From positions 1-64,000 of the forward strand of contig CAJTCH010000016.1 in assembly GCA_910574715.1 (NCBI GenBank): DNA of 64,000 nt, given 5' to 3'. Each line of letters begins with the position of its first letter. The stretch's first letter is position 1. The notes beneath the pieces were generated by a model. It did no database searches. It was not told the origin of the DNA and saw only the letters and a program-made list of their open reading frames with translations. This DNA is from Lachnospiraceae bacterium (GTDB lineage Bacteria; Bacillota; Clostridia; Lachnospirales; Lachnospiraceae). The position numbers and the translations under genes are program-made. This document shows positions 53,209-62,358 of the stretch, piece after piece.

Positions 53209-53892
53209 TCATATCAAAAATACCTGCCCCGGTGCATCCACACGCATGAATCTATCCCTGTAAGGCCCGGATACCGGGCTTGCCAGCAGCTTACTACAGA
53301 TATCATACTGGCCCCACATATGCATGGGGAATGCATGCCTTGTCTGCGTGTGCCGCATGAAATAATCCAATCCCCAGGCATACTGTTCTTCCTGTCTTGG
53401 ATCTAACGGGAGAAACGCCGCATCTATCGGCTCCCCCTCCAGCTTCCCTATCTCATGCTGGTATTTGCGGCGCATCATCTCATTATACGCCTTGCTCTCC
53501 TCTTCCCAGTGCCACCAGTTCAGATCTCCTCCGTGGTAGATCTTCTTATCCCAAAGCTTCACCAGATAAGCAACTCCCTCATCTGTTGAGCGAAGCGTTT
53601 GAATCTCCATCTCATCCAGCTGTATCAGCCGGCGCGGCCCGATATATGTACATTTCCCTTCCGGTCCCCTGTCTTTGATATCATCCGACAGGATATAATG
53701 AATGTCTGGATATTGACCCTCCCATTCAAAAATCCGCTTATTAAAATGATCTCCGTGAGCATGGCTTGCAAAGACATAGACCTTCACCCGATTAGAAAAC
53801 GCAGGAAGCGTTCCCTTATAAAAATCAAAGATCATAGCCTTATCCCTTTCTTCAATCACGTATCCGCTGTGTTCCAGAAATGTAATCTTCAC
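53209..53892 (-). CDS. Metallo-beta-lactamase fold hydrolase
   Basis: I use GTG 53890-53892 ([20 protein letters not shown]), with AAGGAGAG eight bases upstream; a longer frame of 265 residues has no site. Zn motif [11 protein letters not shown] and a late [13 protein letters not shown] give the MBL core; it resembles the UlaG/BLASTO-type short MBL proteins. The C-terminal [11 protein letters not shown] supplies a further ligand. Substrate unknown. Confidence 0.78.
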   Translation of the reverse strand: MKITFLEHSGYVIEERDKAMIFDFYKGTLPAFSNRVKVYVFASHAHGDHFNKRIFEWEGQYPDIHYILSDDIKDRGPEGKCTYIGPRRLIQLDEMEIQTLRSTDEGVAYLVKLWDKKIYHGGDLNWWHWEEESKAYNEMMRRKYQHEIGKLEGEPIDAAFLPLDPRQEEQYAWGLDYFMRHTQTRHAFPMHMWGQYDICSKLLASPVSGPYRDRFMRVDAPGQVFLI

Positions 53893-53974
53893 GCCGCTTT
53901 CTCTCCTTATATTCATTATATCACTCTTTATATCTGTATAATCCGAAATGTCTGATTCACATACATTAGGGAAT

Positions 53975-54445
53975 CTATCCCTCACCTCGTATAATCTCCA
54001 CCGCATGTGTAAGCTCCGGCAGCAGATACTTCAAAGTCTCCTTAACCGCCCGGGACTTCCCCGGAAGATTCACAATCAGAACATCGCCGCGGATCCCTGC
54101 AACGCCGCGGTTCAGCATGGCACGCTTTGTCATCTGCATCGTATATGCACGCATAGCTTCCGGTATGCCCAGGATCGGACGTTCGATCACATCCATGGAC
54201 GCCTCCGGTACGCAATCCCCAGGCGCACAGCCCGCCCCGCCTGTAGTCAGCACCAGATCGGCAAGCTGCCCATCCGCAAGTCTTGTCATCACCGTCGACA
54301 GGACTTCCCTGTCAACAGGCAGGGCCCGCATGAATACAATCTCGTCTCCGGCCTCTTCTATCAATTCCCTGATCGCCTCACCGCTTGCATTCTCTTCATT
54401 TCCTCTATATATATCCGTACTCGCCGTAATGATCGCAACTCTCAT
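53975..54445 (-). CDS. mogA: MogA/MoaB-type molybdenum cofactor protein
   Basis: Start at ATG 54443-54445 behind GGAGGTACGTC. 156 residues with VLTTGGAGCAPGDCVPEA and NRGVAGIRGDVLIVNLPGKS, the MPT-binding motifs of the MogA/MoaB family. No other moa/moe genes are here. It adenylylates molybdopterin or acts in an equivalent step. Confidence 0.85.
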   Translation of the reverse strand: MRVAIITASTDIYRGNEENASGEAIRELIEEAGDEIVFMRALPVDREVLSTVMTRLADGQLADLVLTTGGAGCAPGDCVPEASMDVIERPILGIPEAMRAYTMQMTKRAMLNRGVAGIRGDVLIVNLPGKSRAVKETLKYLLPELTHAVEIIRGEG

Positions 54446-54516
54446 GACGTACCTCCATTTTTCTAACATCCGCATATTAAACTCATTATACCGTATTCTA
54501 AGAATAATGCAAGCAA

Positions 54517-54545
54517 AAGACCAGAGAACTTATGTCCCTGGTCTT
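54517..54545. terminator. Terminator between the hydrolase island and mogA
   Basis: AAGACCAGAG pairs with CCCTGGTCTT across 9 nt with one mismatch, then CTCTTG. Right border of the core block. Confidence 0.6.
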
Positions 54546-54583
54546 CTCTTGTATATATAGTTTTCAGGTACTTACTGACAATC

Positions 54584-55000
54584 CTACAGGCTGAACTCCT
54601 CTGCATCATCAAGCTCATCATCGAACTCATCCAATACAAACTCTACAAGCTCCTGAGCCGCACTCATATTCTCGCTGTCAGCCTTTACAGAGATCTCTTC
54701 CTTCACGATGTTGAGATCTTTGAACTTATCTATTGCATACTGATAAGTCTTGCCAAGCTCATCTGCATCCGTTGAAGTCGGACAAATATATACAACCTTA
54801 TTCTCTGCACAGTATGCTTTGAGTTCCTCAAGCTTCTCATAGCTCTCGTTGATCTTACCGCCGGTCACATAGATCACCGCCGGACGAGGATTCGCTTTTA
54901 CCGTCTGCTTTCCAATCAGAATTACGGTTACAACCTTTGTATCGCTCTCCGGGTCAACAATGTAACCCAGACCGTTGTATTCATAAAAGTCTACATTCAT
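54584..55000 (-). CDS. 138-aa partner protein B of the duplicated hydrolase unit
   Basis: About 60% similar by eye to the 138-aa protein at 56189-56605. Both begin near YEYNGLGYIVDPESDTK, share RPAVIYVTGGKI..SYEKLEELKAY and end in DDAEEFSL. The strand-then-glycine IYVTGGK and NKVVYICPTSTD pieces look like strands of an alpha/beta-hydrolase fold, but there is no nucleophile serine. Acidic C-terminus. It follows the hydrolase gene by 28 bp, so it is likely a subunit, chaperone or regulator of that enzyme. Family not recognised. Confidence 0.7.
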   Translation of the reverse strand: MNVDFYEYNGLGYIVDPESDTKVVTVILIGKQTVKANPRPAVIYVTGGKINESYEKLEELKAYCAENKVVYICPTSTDADELGKTYQYAIDKFKDLNIVKEEISVKADSENMSAAQELVEFVLDEFDDELDDAEEFSL

Positions 55001-55028
55001 AATCTGTACCTCTCCTTTTAGAATCTTC

Positions 55029-56159
55029 TTATTCTCCGAATTTCTTCTTGAATGCTGCCTTGTAGTCTTCCACTACCCATGGACGGCGCAGATCATACTT
55101 GAAGCAGTCCTCGATATTGCTCTCAAAACTGATCGATGCCCTGGTGGAGTATTCATTCGGTTCGCCGCAGTTCTTAATAACGGCCCAGATACCATTGGAG
55201 TGATGTGCTCCGCCGTATACATGGTACTCTACAAATGAATGTGCCTTAAGAAGCTTGGTATAGAACTCCACATTCTGTAAGATATCCGGATCCATCTCGC
55301 TCTGATACATGAAGGTCGGCGGGAATCCGATACAATCCTCTACGGTTGCGTGGTTCGGCAGCGCCTCAGGACCCACTCTGTTAGAAGCAAAGTTTCTTCC
55401 AAGCCAGTTATACAGTCCGTCATGCTGCTCTACAGCGTCCCACATACCCGTATACAAAGAATCGCCGTCTTTTTCACGATCATCCGTCTGAGCGCTTACC
55501 ACCACGATCCCTCTCGGGCTGTAGCCATATCTCTTAAGCCGGAATGCCGCTGCAAGTCCGAGATGTCCGCCTGTGGAGGAACCGCTGATCACTACCTTAT
55601 CATTATGGATTCCAAGTTCGTCCGCATTGTTGTACATCCACTTATATGCCGCATGAAGGTCATTGATCGCTGCCGGATACTGTGCCTGCCAGGACAGACG
55701 GTAGATCGGAACGATACCTACGCATTTGTGCTCTTCGCACATACGCTCGATCGGATATGCATTCGGATTCAAGCCTGTAAGACCGCCGCCTACAACGTAG
55801 AACAGAACACGGTTTTTCCTCTTCTTCAGGTTCTTCGGTTTCACTACCCATACCTCAACCGGAGTATCTGGCTCTTCCTCACATCCCGGAACCTCGAATT
55901 TCTCAACGTCACAGGTATGTTCGGTTGACCACCACTGCTCCATATAGGAAGCCTGCCTTGCATTTCCTGCCGCCAGCTTCTCCTCCTGAGGAACAGACGG
56001 GCTGTACAGCATTGCAGTTCCCTCATTCAGCTTAGGATCCAGATCCCAGAAATCACGTCCGTCCGGATGTCCCCACTTAGGATCAGTGATATCGATCATA
56101 CGGCCATCTTCTACGATAATACCATTCTTATTGCGATCGCCTTCAAATTTTTCCCACAT
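55029..56159 (-). CDS. Alpha/beta hydrolase B (HSL/esterase family)
   Basis: 376 residues. Oxyanion loop VLFYVVGGGLTGLNP, nucleophile elbow KVVISGSSTGGHLGLAAAF (G-x-S-x-G-G of the hormone-sensitive-lipase family with Thr in place of Ala) and the late His in YGGAHHSNGIW. An Asp/Glu follows SEMDPDIL. A tryptophan-rich acidic N-terminus of about 100 residues precedes the fold. No signal peptide: cytoplasmic. Paralogue of the gene at 56644-57735. Substrate unknown; an ester or lactone is the family norm. Confidence 0.82.
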   Translation of the reverse strand: MWEKFEGDRNKNGIIVEDGRMIDITDPKWGHPDGRDFWDLDPKLNEGTAMLYSPSVPQEEKLAAGNARQASYMEQWWSTEHTCDVEKFEVPGCEEEPDTPVEVWVVKPKNLKKRKNRVLFYVVGGGLTGLNPNAYPIERMCEEHKCVGIVPIYRLSWQAQYPAAINDLHAAYKWMYNNADELGIHNDKVVISGSSTGGHLGLAAAFRLKRYGYSPRGIVVVSAQTDDREKDGDSLYTGMWDAVEQHDGLYNWLGRNFASNRVGPEALPNHATVEDCIGFPPTFMYQSEMDPDILQNVEFYTKLLKAHSFVEYHVYGGAHHSNGIWAVIKNCGEPNEYSTRASISFESNIEDCFKYDLRRPWVVEDYKAAFKKKFGE

Positions 56160-56188
56160 GATTGATAATTTCCTCCTTTTTGATATTT

Positions 56189-56605
56189 TTATAAAGAAAA
56201 TTCCTCAGCGTCATCAATGTCTGCATCGCACTCGTCAACGAGATAATCTACAACTGCCTGAGCATCGTCCATCGTATCCGCATCACCCATAACCGCAATC
56301 TCGTCACGCTTTACATTGAGTACTTTGTATTTGCTCTGGATGTAATTGAAAGTCTCTGCAACCTCTTCCGGATCCTTGGAGGACGGACACACAAACACAA
56401 CCTTATTCTCCTCCGCGTAAGCCTTCAGCTCTTCTAACTTCTCATATCCTTCTACGATCCTGCCGCCGGTGATATAAAGAATCGTTGAACGAGGATTTGT
56501 CTTAACTGTCGTCATAGTCGGCGGTGAAGGGATGAACACCTGCTTTGTGTCGCTCTCCGGATCAATTATATTTCCAAGTCCTTCGTAATCATAAAATTCA
56601 ACCAT
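56189..56605 (-). CDS. 138-aa partner protein A of the duplicated hydrolase unit
   Basis: Paralogue of 54584-55000 with the same layout (YEGLGNIIDPESDTKQVF, STILYITGGRI, NKVVFVCPSSKD, end DDAEEFSL). Lies 38 bp after hydrolase A and 29 bp before hydrolase B. Good ribosome site (AGGAGGAAGATTATT). A protein that duplicates together with its enzyme partner is expected to work with it. Confidence 0.7.
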   Translation of the reverse strand: MVEFYDYEGLGNIIDPESDTKQVFIPSPPTMTTVKTNPRSTILYITGGRIVEGYEKLEELKAYAEENKVVFVCPSSKDPEEVAETFNYIQSKYKVLNVKRDEIAVMGDADTMDDAQAVVDYLVDECDADIDDAEEFSL

Positions 56606-56643
56606 AATAATCTTCCTCCTGATCTTCAGAATCTTCTGAACTC

Positions 56644-57735
56644 TTAGTCTTCTGAATTGAACTCTTCAACGGTCCATGGACGTCTCAGGTCATATTCAAA
56701 CATGTCTACCAGTTCCTTCTCGCATACTCTGTTGAACAGCTGTGCATATGCCGCATCCGGATCATCCTTGTCCAGTACATTCGCAGATGTACTTAAGGAA
56801 CAATGCTGGCTGCCGCCCCACGCATGCATCTCGCAGTAAACACCTGCTGCGGACAGCTTGCTGATATACTCAGATGTCTGGTCCAAACCATTGTCATTGA
56901 TCATCGCATGGATGAATGTCGGCGGAAGACCTACACACTCTTCAACCGTAGCACGTCCCGGGAATGCTTCAGCCGGTACGTCTACAGAGTTATTAAGCTT
57001 CCCAAGGTACTGGCGTGCAGACTGTGCTGCATCGGATCCGCCCCAGAATGCGGAATTAATGCTGAGTGAACGATACTGCGGCAGCGGACGGTCGTCAATG
57101 ATCGGAACCCATACCATACATCCGCGAGGTGTAACACCGCGTTTTTTCAGCCTGTGGCAAAGCGCCAGTGAAAGATGTCCGCCTGAGCTGTTACCATGAA
57201 GGATGATCTTGTTCGCACTGATATTCAGCTCTTTTGCATGCTCTGCCAGGAAATTATAAGCTGCTTCACAGTCATTTACCGGCTCCGGATACTTTGCTCC
57301 CATACACAGTGTACGATAATTCAGCGTTGCAACCGGCACTCCGAATTTGTCTGCCCAGTTCTCGATATCAGCAGTGAAACGGAAGCATGTGGTAAGTCCG
57401 CCGCCAGGGATGATCAGGATACATGGGCTGTTTCTCTTATAACGCCATTTCTCCTTCGGAACTGCAACCAACATCTTAACCGGCGGTGCATCCGGCTCGT
57501 CAATACAGCCAGGGGCCTCATATTCCGTTACGCGCGACCAGTCATAGTCCGGCAGATAATCTTTAAATCCGTCCTCTGCATGCGCTGCGAAATTCTGTCT
57601 CTCCTCAAACGAAAGATCATCATTCAACAGAACCTCTGCGTATCCGACAGAATTGCCCATCAGTGAATAAGCCACTTCAAGTTCCGGGTGTCCCCACTTT
57701 GCATCATCACGAATCCTAAATTTCTCAAGTCCCAT
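56644..57735 (-). CDS. Alpha/beta hydrolase A (HSL/esterase family)
   Basis: 363 residues. Oxyanion CILIIPGGGLTTCFRF, elbow KIILHGNSSGGHLSLALCH with the nucleophile Ser, later FIHAMINDNGLDQT (acid) and WGGSQHCSL (His). Same long N-terminal part as hydrolase B. First gene of the A-a-B-b run; GAAGGAGGATTATATTT precedes the ATG. Cytoplasmic. Confidence 0.82.
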   Translation of the reverse strand: MGLEKFRIRDDAKWGHPELEVAYSLMGNSVGYAEVLLNDDLSFEERQNFAAHAEDGFKDYLPDYDWSRVTEYEAPGCIDEPDAPPVKMLVAVPKEKWRYKRNSPCILIIPGGGLTTCFRFTADIENWADKFGVPVATLNYRTLCMGAKYPEPVNDCEAAYNFLAEHAKELNISANKIILHGNSSGGHLSLALCHRLKKRGVTPRGCMVWVPIIDDRPLPQYRSLSINSAFWGGSDAAQSARQYLGKLNNSVDVPAEAFPGRATVEECVGLPPTFIHAMINDNGLDQTSEYISKLSAAGVYCEMHAWGGSQHCSLSTSANVLDKDDPDAAYAQLFNRVCEKELVDMFEYDLRRPWTVEEFNSED

Positions 57736-57792
57736 AAATATAATCCTCCTTCGACTTTACTGTTGTGAATATTTTATCTATCAAATCCTCTA

Positions 57793-57859
57793 ATGATTGA
57801 TTGTAATACATTCACAAATTCTATAAATCAATCATGCTCTTTTCTATCAGAAAAGTCAA
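57793..57859 (-). promoter_or_regulatory. Promoter and inverted repeat of the hydrolase operon
   Basis: Minus strand TTGACT (57854-57859), 17-bp spacer, CATGAT (57831-57836). Across and after the -10 are inverted arms ATGATTGATT (57793-57802) and AATCAATCAT (57826-57835), 23 bp apart, a plausible repressor site. The remaining gap to 58000 is AT-rich and carries AAACACTTTTC, a motif also seen near 63976. Confidence 0.55.
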
Positions 57860-58001
57860 CAGGAACTCTCCCAAACTCAAACACTTCAAAAAAATTGTAA
57901 TGAATTTAAACACTTTTCAAATGTGTCATTTGATTAATTTGTACAATTACCGTCAGTCTCTAAAAATTGTATATTTCTTGAAGATCTCCCCATAATTAAA
58001 T

Positions 58002-58059
58002 AAGGAGGTTTTCTATGGAGCCAATTACAAAGTATACAGAGACGGACAACACAGAACTA
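58002..58059 (+). pseudogene. Stump of a plus-strand gene start
   Basis: A strong ribosome site AAGGAGGTTTTCT precedes ATG 58015-58017 and the first codons read MEPITKYTETDNTELP, after which the frame runs antisense into the 3' end of the M20 gene. The longer frame there is composed of the M20 antisense and is not credible. It is best read as the 5' end of a lost gene, cut by the rearrangement that placed the M20 gene. Confidence 0.45.
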
Positions 58060-59232
58060 CCCCAGCAGCCGCATCACGATCCGCTCGAAAGTCACCGCCC
58101 CTCTCCACATCACATCCTCATCCACATCAAACTGCGGATTATGGTGCGGCACATCCGTTCCCTTCTCCGGATTCGAGGAACTCAAGAAGAAGAACGCCCC
58201 CGGCACGATCTGCAGATAATTCGCGAAATCCTCCCCACCCATATTAGGAATCGGGAAATTATCGATGATGTCCTTCGGCTCGAACAGATCGCTTACAGAC
58301 TCCGCCGCAAGCTCCGCCATCTCCTCATCATTCACCACCGGCGGAGCTCCCCATATAATCTCGCACTCACAGCTTCCGCCGAATGCCGCCGCAGTCGCCA
58401 CCGCCATCCCGCGGATTCTCTGCGCTACATAGTGTCTGACAGATTCATCCAACGCACGGATGGTACCTTCAAGGACCACCTCATCCGGTATCACATTATA
58501 CTGCGCCCCTCCTGCAATCTTCCCGATCGTAATGACACTAGCAGAGCTCCCGGATATCTCCCTCGTCTGGATCGCCTGCAGCGACAGGATCAGATGCGCC
58601 GCTATATTGACCGGATCAACCCCCTTCTCCGGTGTGGAGCCATGACAGGATTTCCCCCGGATCTTCAAGATAAATTTGTCGAAAGACGCCATACAGCACG
58701 CCCGCGGGAAGATCAATGTACCGCTTGGGATCTCTTTCCCCAGGATACTGCCGATATGAAGCCCAAAGACGGCGTCTACACCTTCCAGATAGCCGTTGGC
58801 GATCGCGATCTCCGATCCTCTTGAGATCTCTTCCGCCGTCTGAAAGATCAAGCGCACCGTTCCGCAAAGATTCTTCTTCTGAATATTCAGAAGCCTTGCC
58901 GCACCCAGGAGGATCGCCATATGAGCGTCATGACCGCAGGCATGCATACACCCCGGATGTACGGATGCGAAAGGGAGATCCGTCTCCTCCTCCAGCGGCA
59001 GCGCGTCCATATCTGTCCGAAGCGCCACCGTCCGCCCTCTTCTTCCGCCCTTGATCGTCGCCAGGATACCGCTGTCCTTCTCCGAACATATATAAGGGAT
59101 CTCCAGACGTTCAAGCTCTTTTACGATATATTCCTTCGTCTTGGGGAGCTCTGTACCAAGCTCCGGGATCTGATGCAGGTCCCTCCGAAGCTTCACAATA
59201 TATTTTTGAACACTCTCATACTTTTTTTCCAT
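58057..59232 (-). CDS. M20-family amidohydrolase/aminoacylase
   Basis: 391 residues, usual length. Metal ligands in HPGCMHACGHDAHMAILLG, the Glu in QTAEEISRGSEIAI and the late His region; dimerisation domain with KSCHGSTPEKGVDPVNIAAH; end NMGGEDFANYLQIVPG. Closest in pattern to hippurate/N-acyl-amino-acid amidohydrolases, which release an amino acid from an acyl group. Its place beside a glycine-reductase-like pair would suit supply of the amine substrate. Translation start lacks a clear site. Confidence 0.88.
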   Translation of the reverse strand: MEKKYESVQKYIVKLRRDLHQIPELGTELPKTKEYIVKELERLEIPYICSEKDSGILATIKGGRRGRTVALRTDMDALPLEEETDLPFASVHPGCMHACGHDAHMAILLGAARLLNIQKKNLCGTVRLIFQTAEEISRGSEIAIANGYLEGVDAVFGLHIGSILGKEIPSGTLIFPRACCMASFDKFILKIRGKSCHGSTPEKGVDPVNIAAHLILSLQAIQTREISGSSASVITIGKIAGGAQYNVIPDEVVLEGTIRALDESVRHYVAQRIRGMAVATAAAFGGSCECEIIWGAPPVVNDEEMAELAAESVSDLFEPKDIIDNFPIPNMGGEDFANYLQIVPGAFFFLSSSNPEKGTDVPHHNPQFDVDEDVMWRGAVTFERIVMRLLG

Positions 59233-59368
59233 TTTTCATCCTCATCCATCCAATTTCCCGGTAAACCAAAATCAGACAGTATATCCGCCCTGCAGATTGT
59301 ATGAGAACTTATTCCCGCAATCTGCCGGACCGGTATACTGCCTATCTTATCAGGATATCCCCCTTCTA

Positions 59369-60688
59369 TTACTCATGGATCAATGCATGCTGTCCTTCCT
59401 CGGGAGCCTCAGTCAGCATCTTAAGCGCCTCTTCTACCAGCCCTTTACGGAACTTCACTTCCTGTTCTGCCGGAAGAGACGGGTTGCCAAATACATGGAG
59501 TACACTGTTGCCGCGAAGGATTCTGTGTGAACCGATACCTTCGGAAATTTTTGTAAGGTTCGTTACATGAATCACCGGGATTCCGGCCCTCTCGATTTCC
59601 TTAACCATCACTGCACCGCAGCGAGAACTGGTACCTCATGTGGAGGTCAGGATCGCCGCATCCACCTGGTTATCCAGCAATCCCTGCGCGATTCCTTCAC
59701 CGAATTTCTTACCCACATCCATAGGCGTCATAACGCCCGCAGTGGTATAATAAGACGTCAGGACGTCCCCGATCTTACCCTCTTTCTTAAGTGCAACGGC
59801 AGCATCCACAGGGATCAGACGGTTCGGATCCTGCAGGACAAACGCATTGTTATAGCCCTGATGGCTGACTTCATAATCTGCCGCATCCAGCCTCTCCACG
59901 TCTCCAAAGGAGTAATTCTTGAAATACTTGGAGTTGGTGGGAACCATATTGTCCGGATTGCCCTTGGGTACCAGACCTCCGTCCGTTACGAATGCAAGAC
60001 GGATCTCGCTAAGCGGTTTCTCAAGGACCGGAAGCGGAATATCCTCGTGGTTCGGCATCATAACTTCTGTACGGAAGTTCCTGTGATAGAACTTATTAAG
60101 CAGCATATTCAGCCCTCGTGCGGACGCCGGCATAGTATAATCAATATCGATCGCCGGTCCGGAACCGTGGAAGCCCTCTTTCTTACCGTCGCCGATAAAC
60201 TCACCCTCAGCCAGACGCTTCGCGAAAGCTGCGATCTCCTTCATGGCCTTGCGCATCTTGGCGGCATTATTCTCTGTCTGCAGGATATACGCACGGTCTT
60301 TGTAGAGATCTGTTCCGGGATTCTCGGAATAAAGCCCGGTCACTGCCGGGAGTTTTAACTTCTCCGTCACCGCAGCCGCAGCCGCCCCGCAGCCAAGCCC
60401 GTAACGCCCCGCATTGAATCCGGGACCCGCGATAAATAGCTGGCCGTTATATTTCTTCACGATCTCAAGGAATTCATTACATACTTTCTCTGTATTTTCG
60501 GCAATATAATTGTCGCCGCATATGATCGTTGCCGCGATCTCATAATCATCGCCAAGCAGGCCCCTAAGCAGCAAACCAGGCCCAACCGGCTCTTCCTTCA
60601 CACTAATACCAACACTGGCCGTATCTTCTCCGCCCATTCCAGCATAGAACTGATTGATATAATGTATGACTCTAATCTTCTCTGCCAT
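59369..60688 (-). CDS. GrdB-like selenoprotein (glycine/sarcosine/betaine/proline reductase family)
   Basis: 439 residues if TGA 59636-59638 is Sec. VDAAILTST-Sec-GTSSRCGAVMVKEIERA is the active-site motif of GrdB/GrdF/GrdH; the frame then runs on to TAA 59369-59371. The N-terminal half (VRVIHYINQFYAGMGGEDTA) fits GrdB throughout. A hairpin TCGCTGC/GCAGTGA (59608-59624) begins 11 nt after the TGA. The Sec attacks the carbon next to the amine after activation by the pyruvoyl subunit. But the companion GrdE-like protein seems unable to form pyruvoyl, so the substrate is in doubt. Confidence 0.85.
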
Positions 60689-60700
60689 GTCTCTTCCTCC

Positions 60701-61984
60701 TTATTTGCCTGTATTCTCCACAGCATTCGGCAGATCACCGTCTGTTGTCACATAACAGTCACCAAGCTGTGACCAGATTCCCTGATAAGCGAAGTTCGTC
60801 GTGTGGGTAAAAGGACCCTGTACATCATATCCCATAAGGCTTGGTACATTGGTCCCTTCTCCGATCACGCGGTCTACCTTCGGGTGCTCTAAGTCATAGT
60901 TTCTTCCGCTGTTGATAACCGCATCAATCTTCGGGTCAGAGATTACCAGCATGTCACCCGGCTTATCATTCGATACCGCTGACAGATTCATCACACAAGG
61001 CATGCCCATCTTCTCCGCCCAGTTAAATGCCAATGCCTGGTCAAGCTGACAGTGGCCCATACCGGATTTGTTAACGATGACACAGTCTGCCTTCAAGGTC
61101 TCCTTAAGAAGTGTAGCCGCGATCATACCCATTGTATCCTTACCGTCAATCTTCATTACATTATTCGTTATCACCATACCCACGAACTCAATATCCTTAC
61201 CGTGGCGTTTCAGCAGCTCTTTCAGATACACTTCATTCTGCAGATAATAATTCGGCTCCCAGTAACGCCATACCATAGCGCCGTCCAGGATCTCTGTAGG
61301 CTGCACTACCATCGGCAGGAAATTCAGCGCGCTCTGCCCATAGAAATGGAAGTTCCAGGTATCATGGGATGCCATATGTACAACCAGATATCCTACCTTC
61401 GGAAGCGGTTTGCCGTCCGGTCCCGGACCTACCGGACCCATCTCGAACTCTTCCGTCTCATCCGGCGTCATCTCGATCGCAAGCTTCGCCAGGAATACGT
61501 TGATGGTCAGGGACGCATGCTTTAAAGCCTCCGCATAGCTTGCATCACTGACGCCTTCCGCCGGCGCCGCATCAAGAATAATGTGATAATGTTTGGAGAA
61601 ATGTGTATATTTCGCACATGGACCTCCCATGTCCATATAATATTTGATATTGCATTTTGCATAATAAATGTCAGAGACAACGACTCCCTTAAGAGCAACC
61701 GTGCGCCCCTCCCCCATCGGAGCAAGCTTTCCCCAGATTCCCGGATAGGATGTCTCAGGCGCATCTGCCTTACAACGCGGCTGCATAATGTCATGAATCC
61801 CTAAGATACGGCAGCTCTCACCCGGAACGGCAAGCTTAATGTCGAGACTTCCGAACATCTCGCTCTTGGCCATATCCGTCAATTCCTCCTTATTCACCGT
61901 CAGCACTCCGTCTGTCAAATTGGTAGTCTCGCCAAATTGTACTTTATTCACGCGGACATAATCAATTTGTAACCTCTTACTCAT
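60701..61984 (-). CDS. GrdE-like component B proprotein, apparently without the pyruvoyl cysteine
   Basis: 427 residues, standard GrdE length, 12 bp before the GrdB-like gene. Start LQIDYVRVNKVQFGETTNLT matches GrdE. Classical GrdE is cleaved at Cys242 (DGAIVSGNC, from memory) to give a pyruvoyl group. Here the matching stretch is DGAMVWRYWEPNYYL and there is no Cys between residues 124 and 300. If the alignment is right the protein is not processed. The chemistry must differ from amine reduction, or another residue is used. ATG overlaps a 45-aa ORF stop. Confidence 0.78.
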   Translation of the reverse strand: MSKRLQIDYVRVNKVQFGETTNLTDGVLTVNKEELTDMAKSEMFGSLDIKLAVPGESCRILGIHDIMQPRCKADAPETSYPGIWGKLAPMGEGRTVALKGVVVSDIYYAKCNIKYYMDMGGPCAKYTHFSKHYHIILDAAPAEGVSDASYAEALKHASLTINVFLAKLAIEMTPDETEEFEMGPVGPGPDGKPLPKVGYLVVHMASHDTWNFHFYGQSALNFLPMVVQPTEILDGAMVWRYWEPNYYLQNEVYLKELLKRHGKDIEFVGMVITNNVMKIDGKDTMGMIAATLLKETLKADCVIVNKSGMGHCQLDQALAFNWAEKMGMPCVMNLSAVSNDKPGDMLVISDPKIDAVINSGRNYDLEHPKVDRVIGEGTNVPSLMGYDVQGPFTHTTNFAYQGIWSQLGDCYVTTDGDLPNAVENTGK

Positions 61985-62118
61985 ATCCTCTTTCTCCTTT
62001 CTCCCTGAGATGTCATACTGAGCGCCAGATCAATCTGCCGTTCCGTATAATGCGCTGCACACAGCCGCACTAAGAATTTTTCCGCTGCGTCCGGCGCGAT
62101 ACCCACGGCAGATTCCAT
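61981..62118 (-). CDS. Possible 45-aa ORF coupled to the GrdE-like gene
   Basis: ATG 62116-62118 gives MESAVGIAPDAAEKFLVRLC then a helical amphipathic end AAHYTERQIDLALSM to TGA 61981-61983, which overlaps the next ATG (ATGA). High GC unlike the AT-rich 62119-62330. No ribosome site and no start in front, so it may be the 3' remnant of a longer gene. Not recognised. The remaining gap to 62331 shows only AT-rich promoter-like DNA. Confidence 0.4.
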   Translation of the reverse strand: MESAVGIAPDAAEKFLVRLCAAHYTERQIDLALSMTSQGERRKRI

Positions 62119-62331
62119 CAGCCATGAGTATATAATAGTTGGATATACTCTGTATTACTTATAATTTTGTCAGAAATCTACTGTAATTCTATTTTACTTT
62201 TGCTTCATCATCCGTTACAACACACAAATAAACTGTTTGTTTAATTCTATTACACATGCGTAATATGCACAAAATATTTCCAATAATCATACAAAACTTA
62301 TAGATATTGTCGAAAAATACTAAAATAGAAA

Positions 62332-62354
62332 GAGGCTGTTTGAACAACAACCTC
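62332..62354 (-). terminator. Terminator after the Cys-type GrdB-like gene
   Basis: GAGGTTGTT pairs with AACAGCCTC around 5 nt on the minus strand, one mismatch, followed by TTTCTATTTT. Confidence 0.6.
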
Positions 62355-62358
62355 GATT

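Noticed and set aside
58015-58824. 269-aa plus-strand ORF with a good ribosome site
   Set aside because: After the first about 15 codons it is the antisense of the M20 gene, with Arg/His/Pro-rich nonsense composition; kept only as a gene-start stump.
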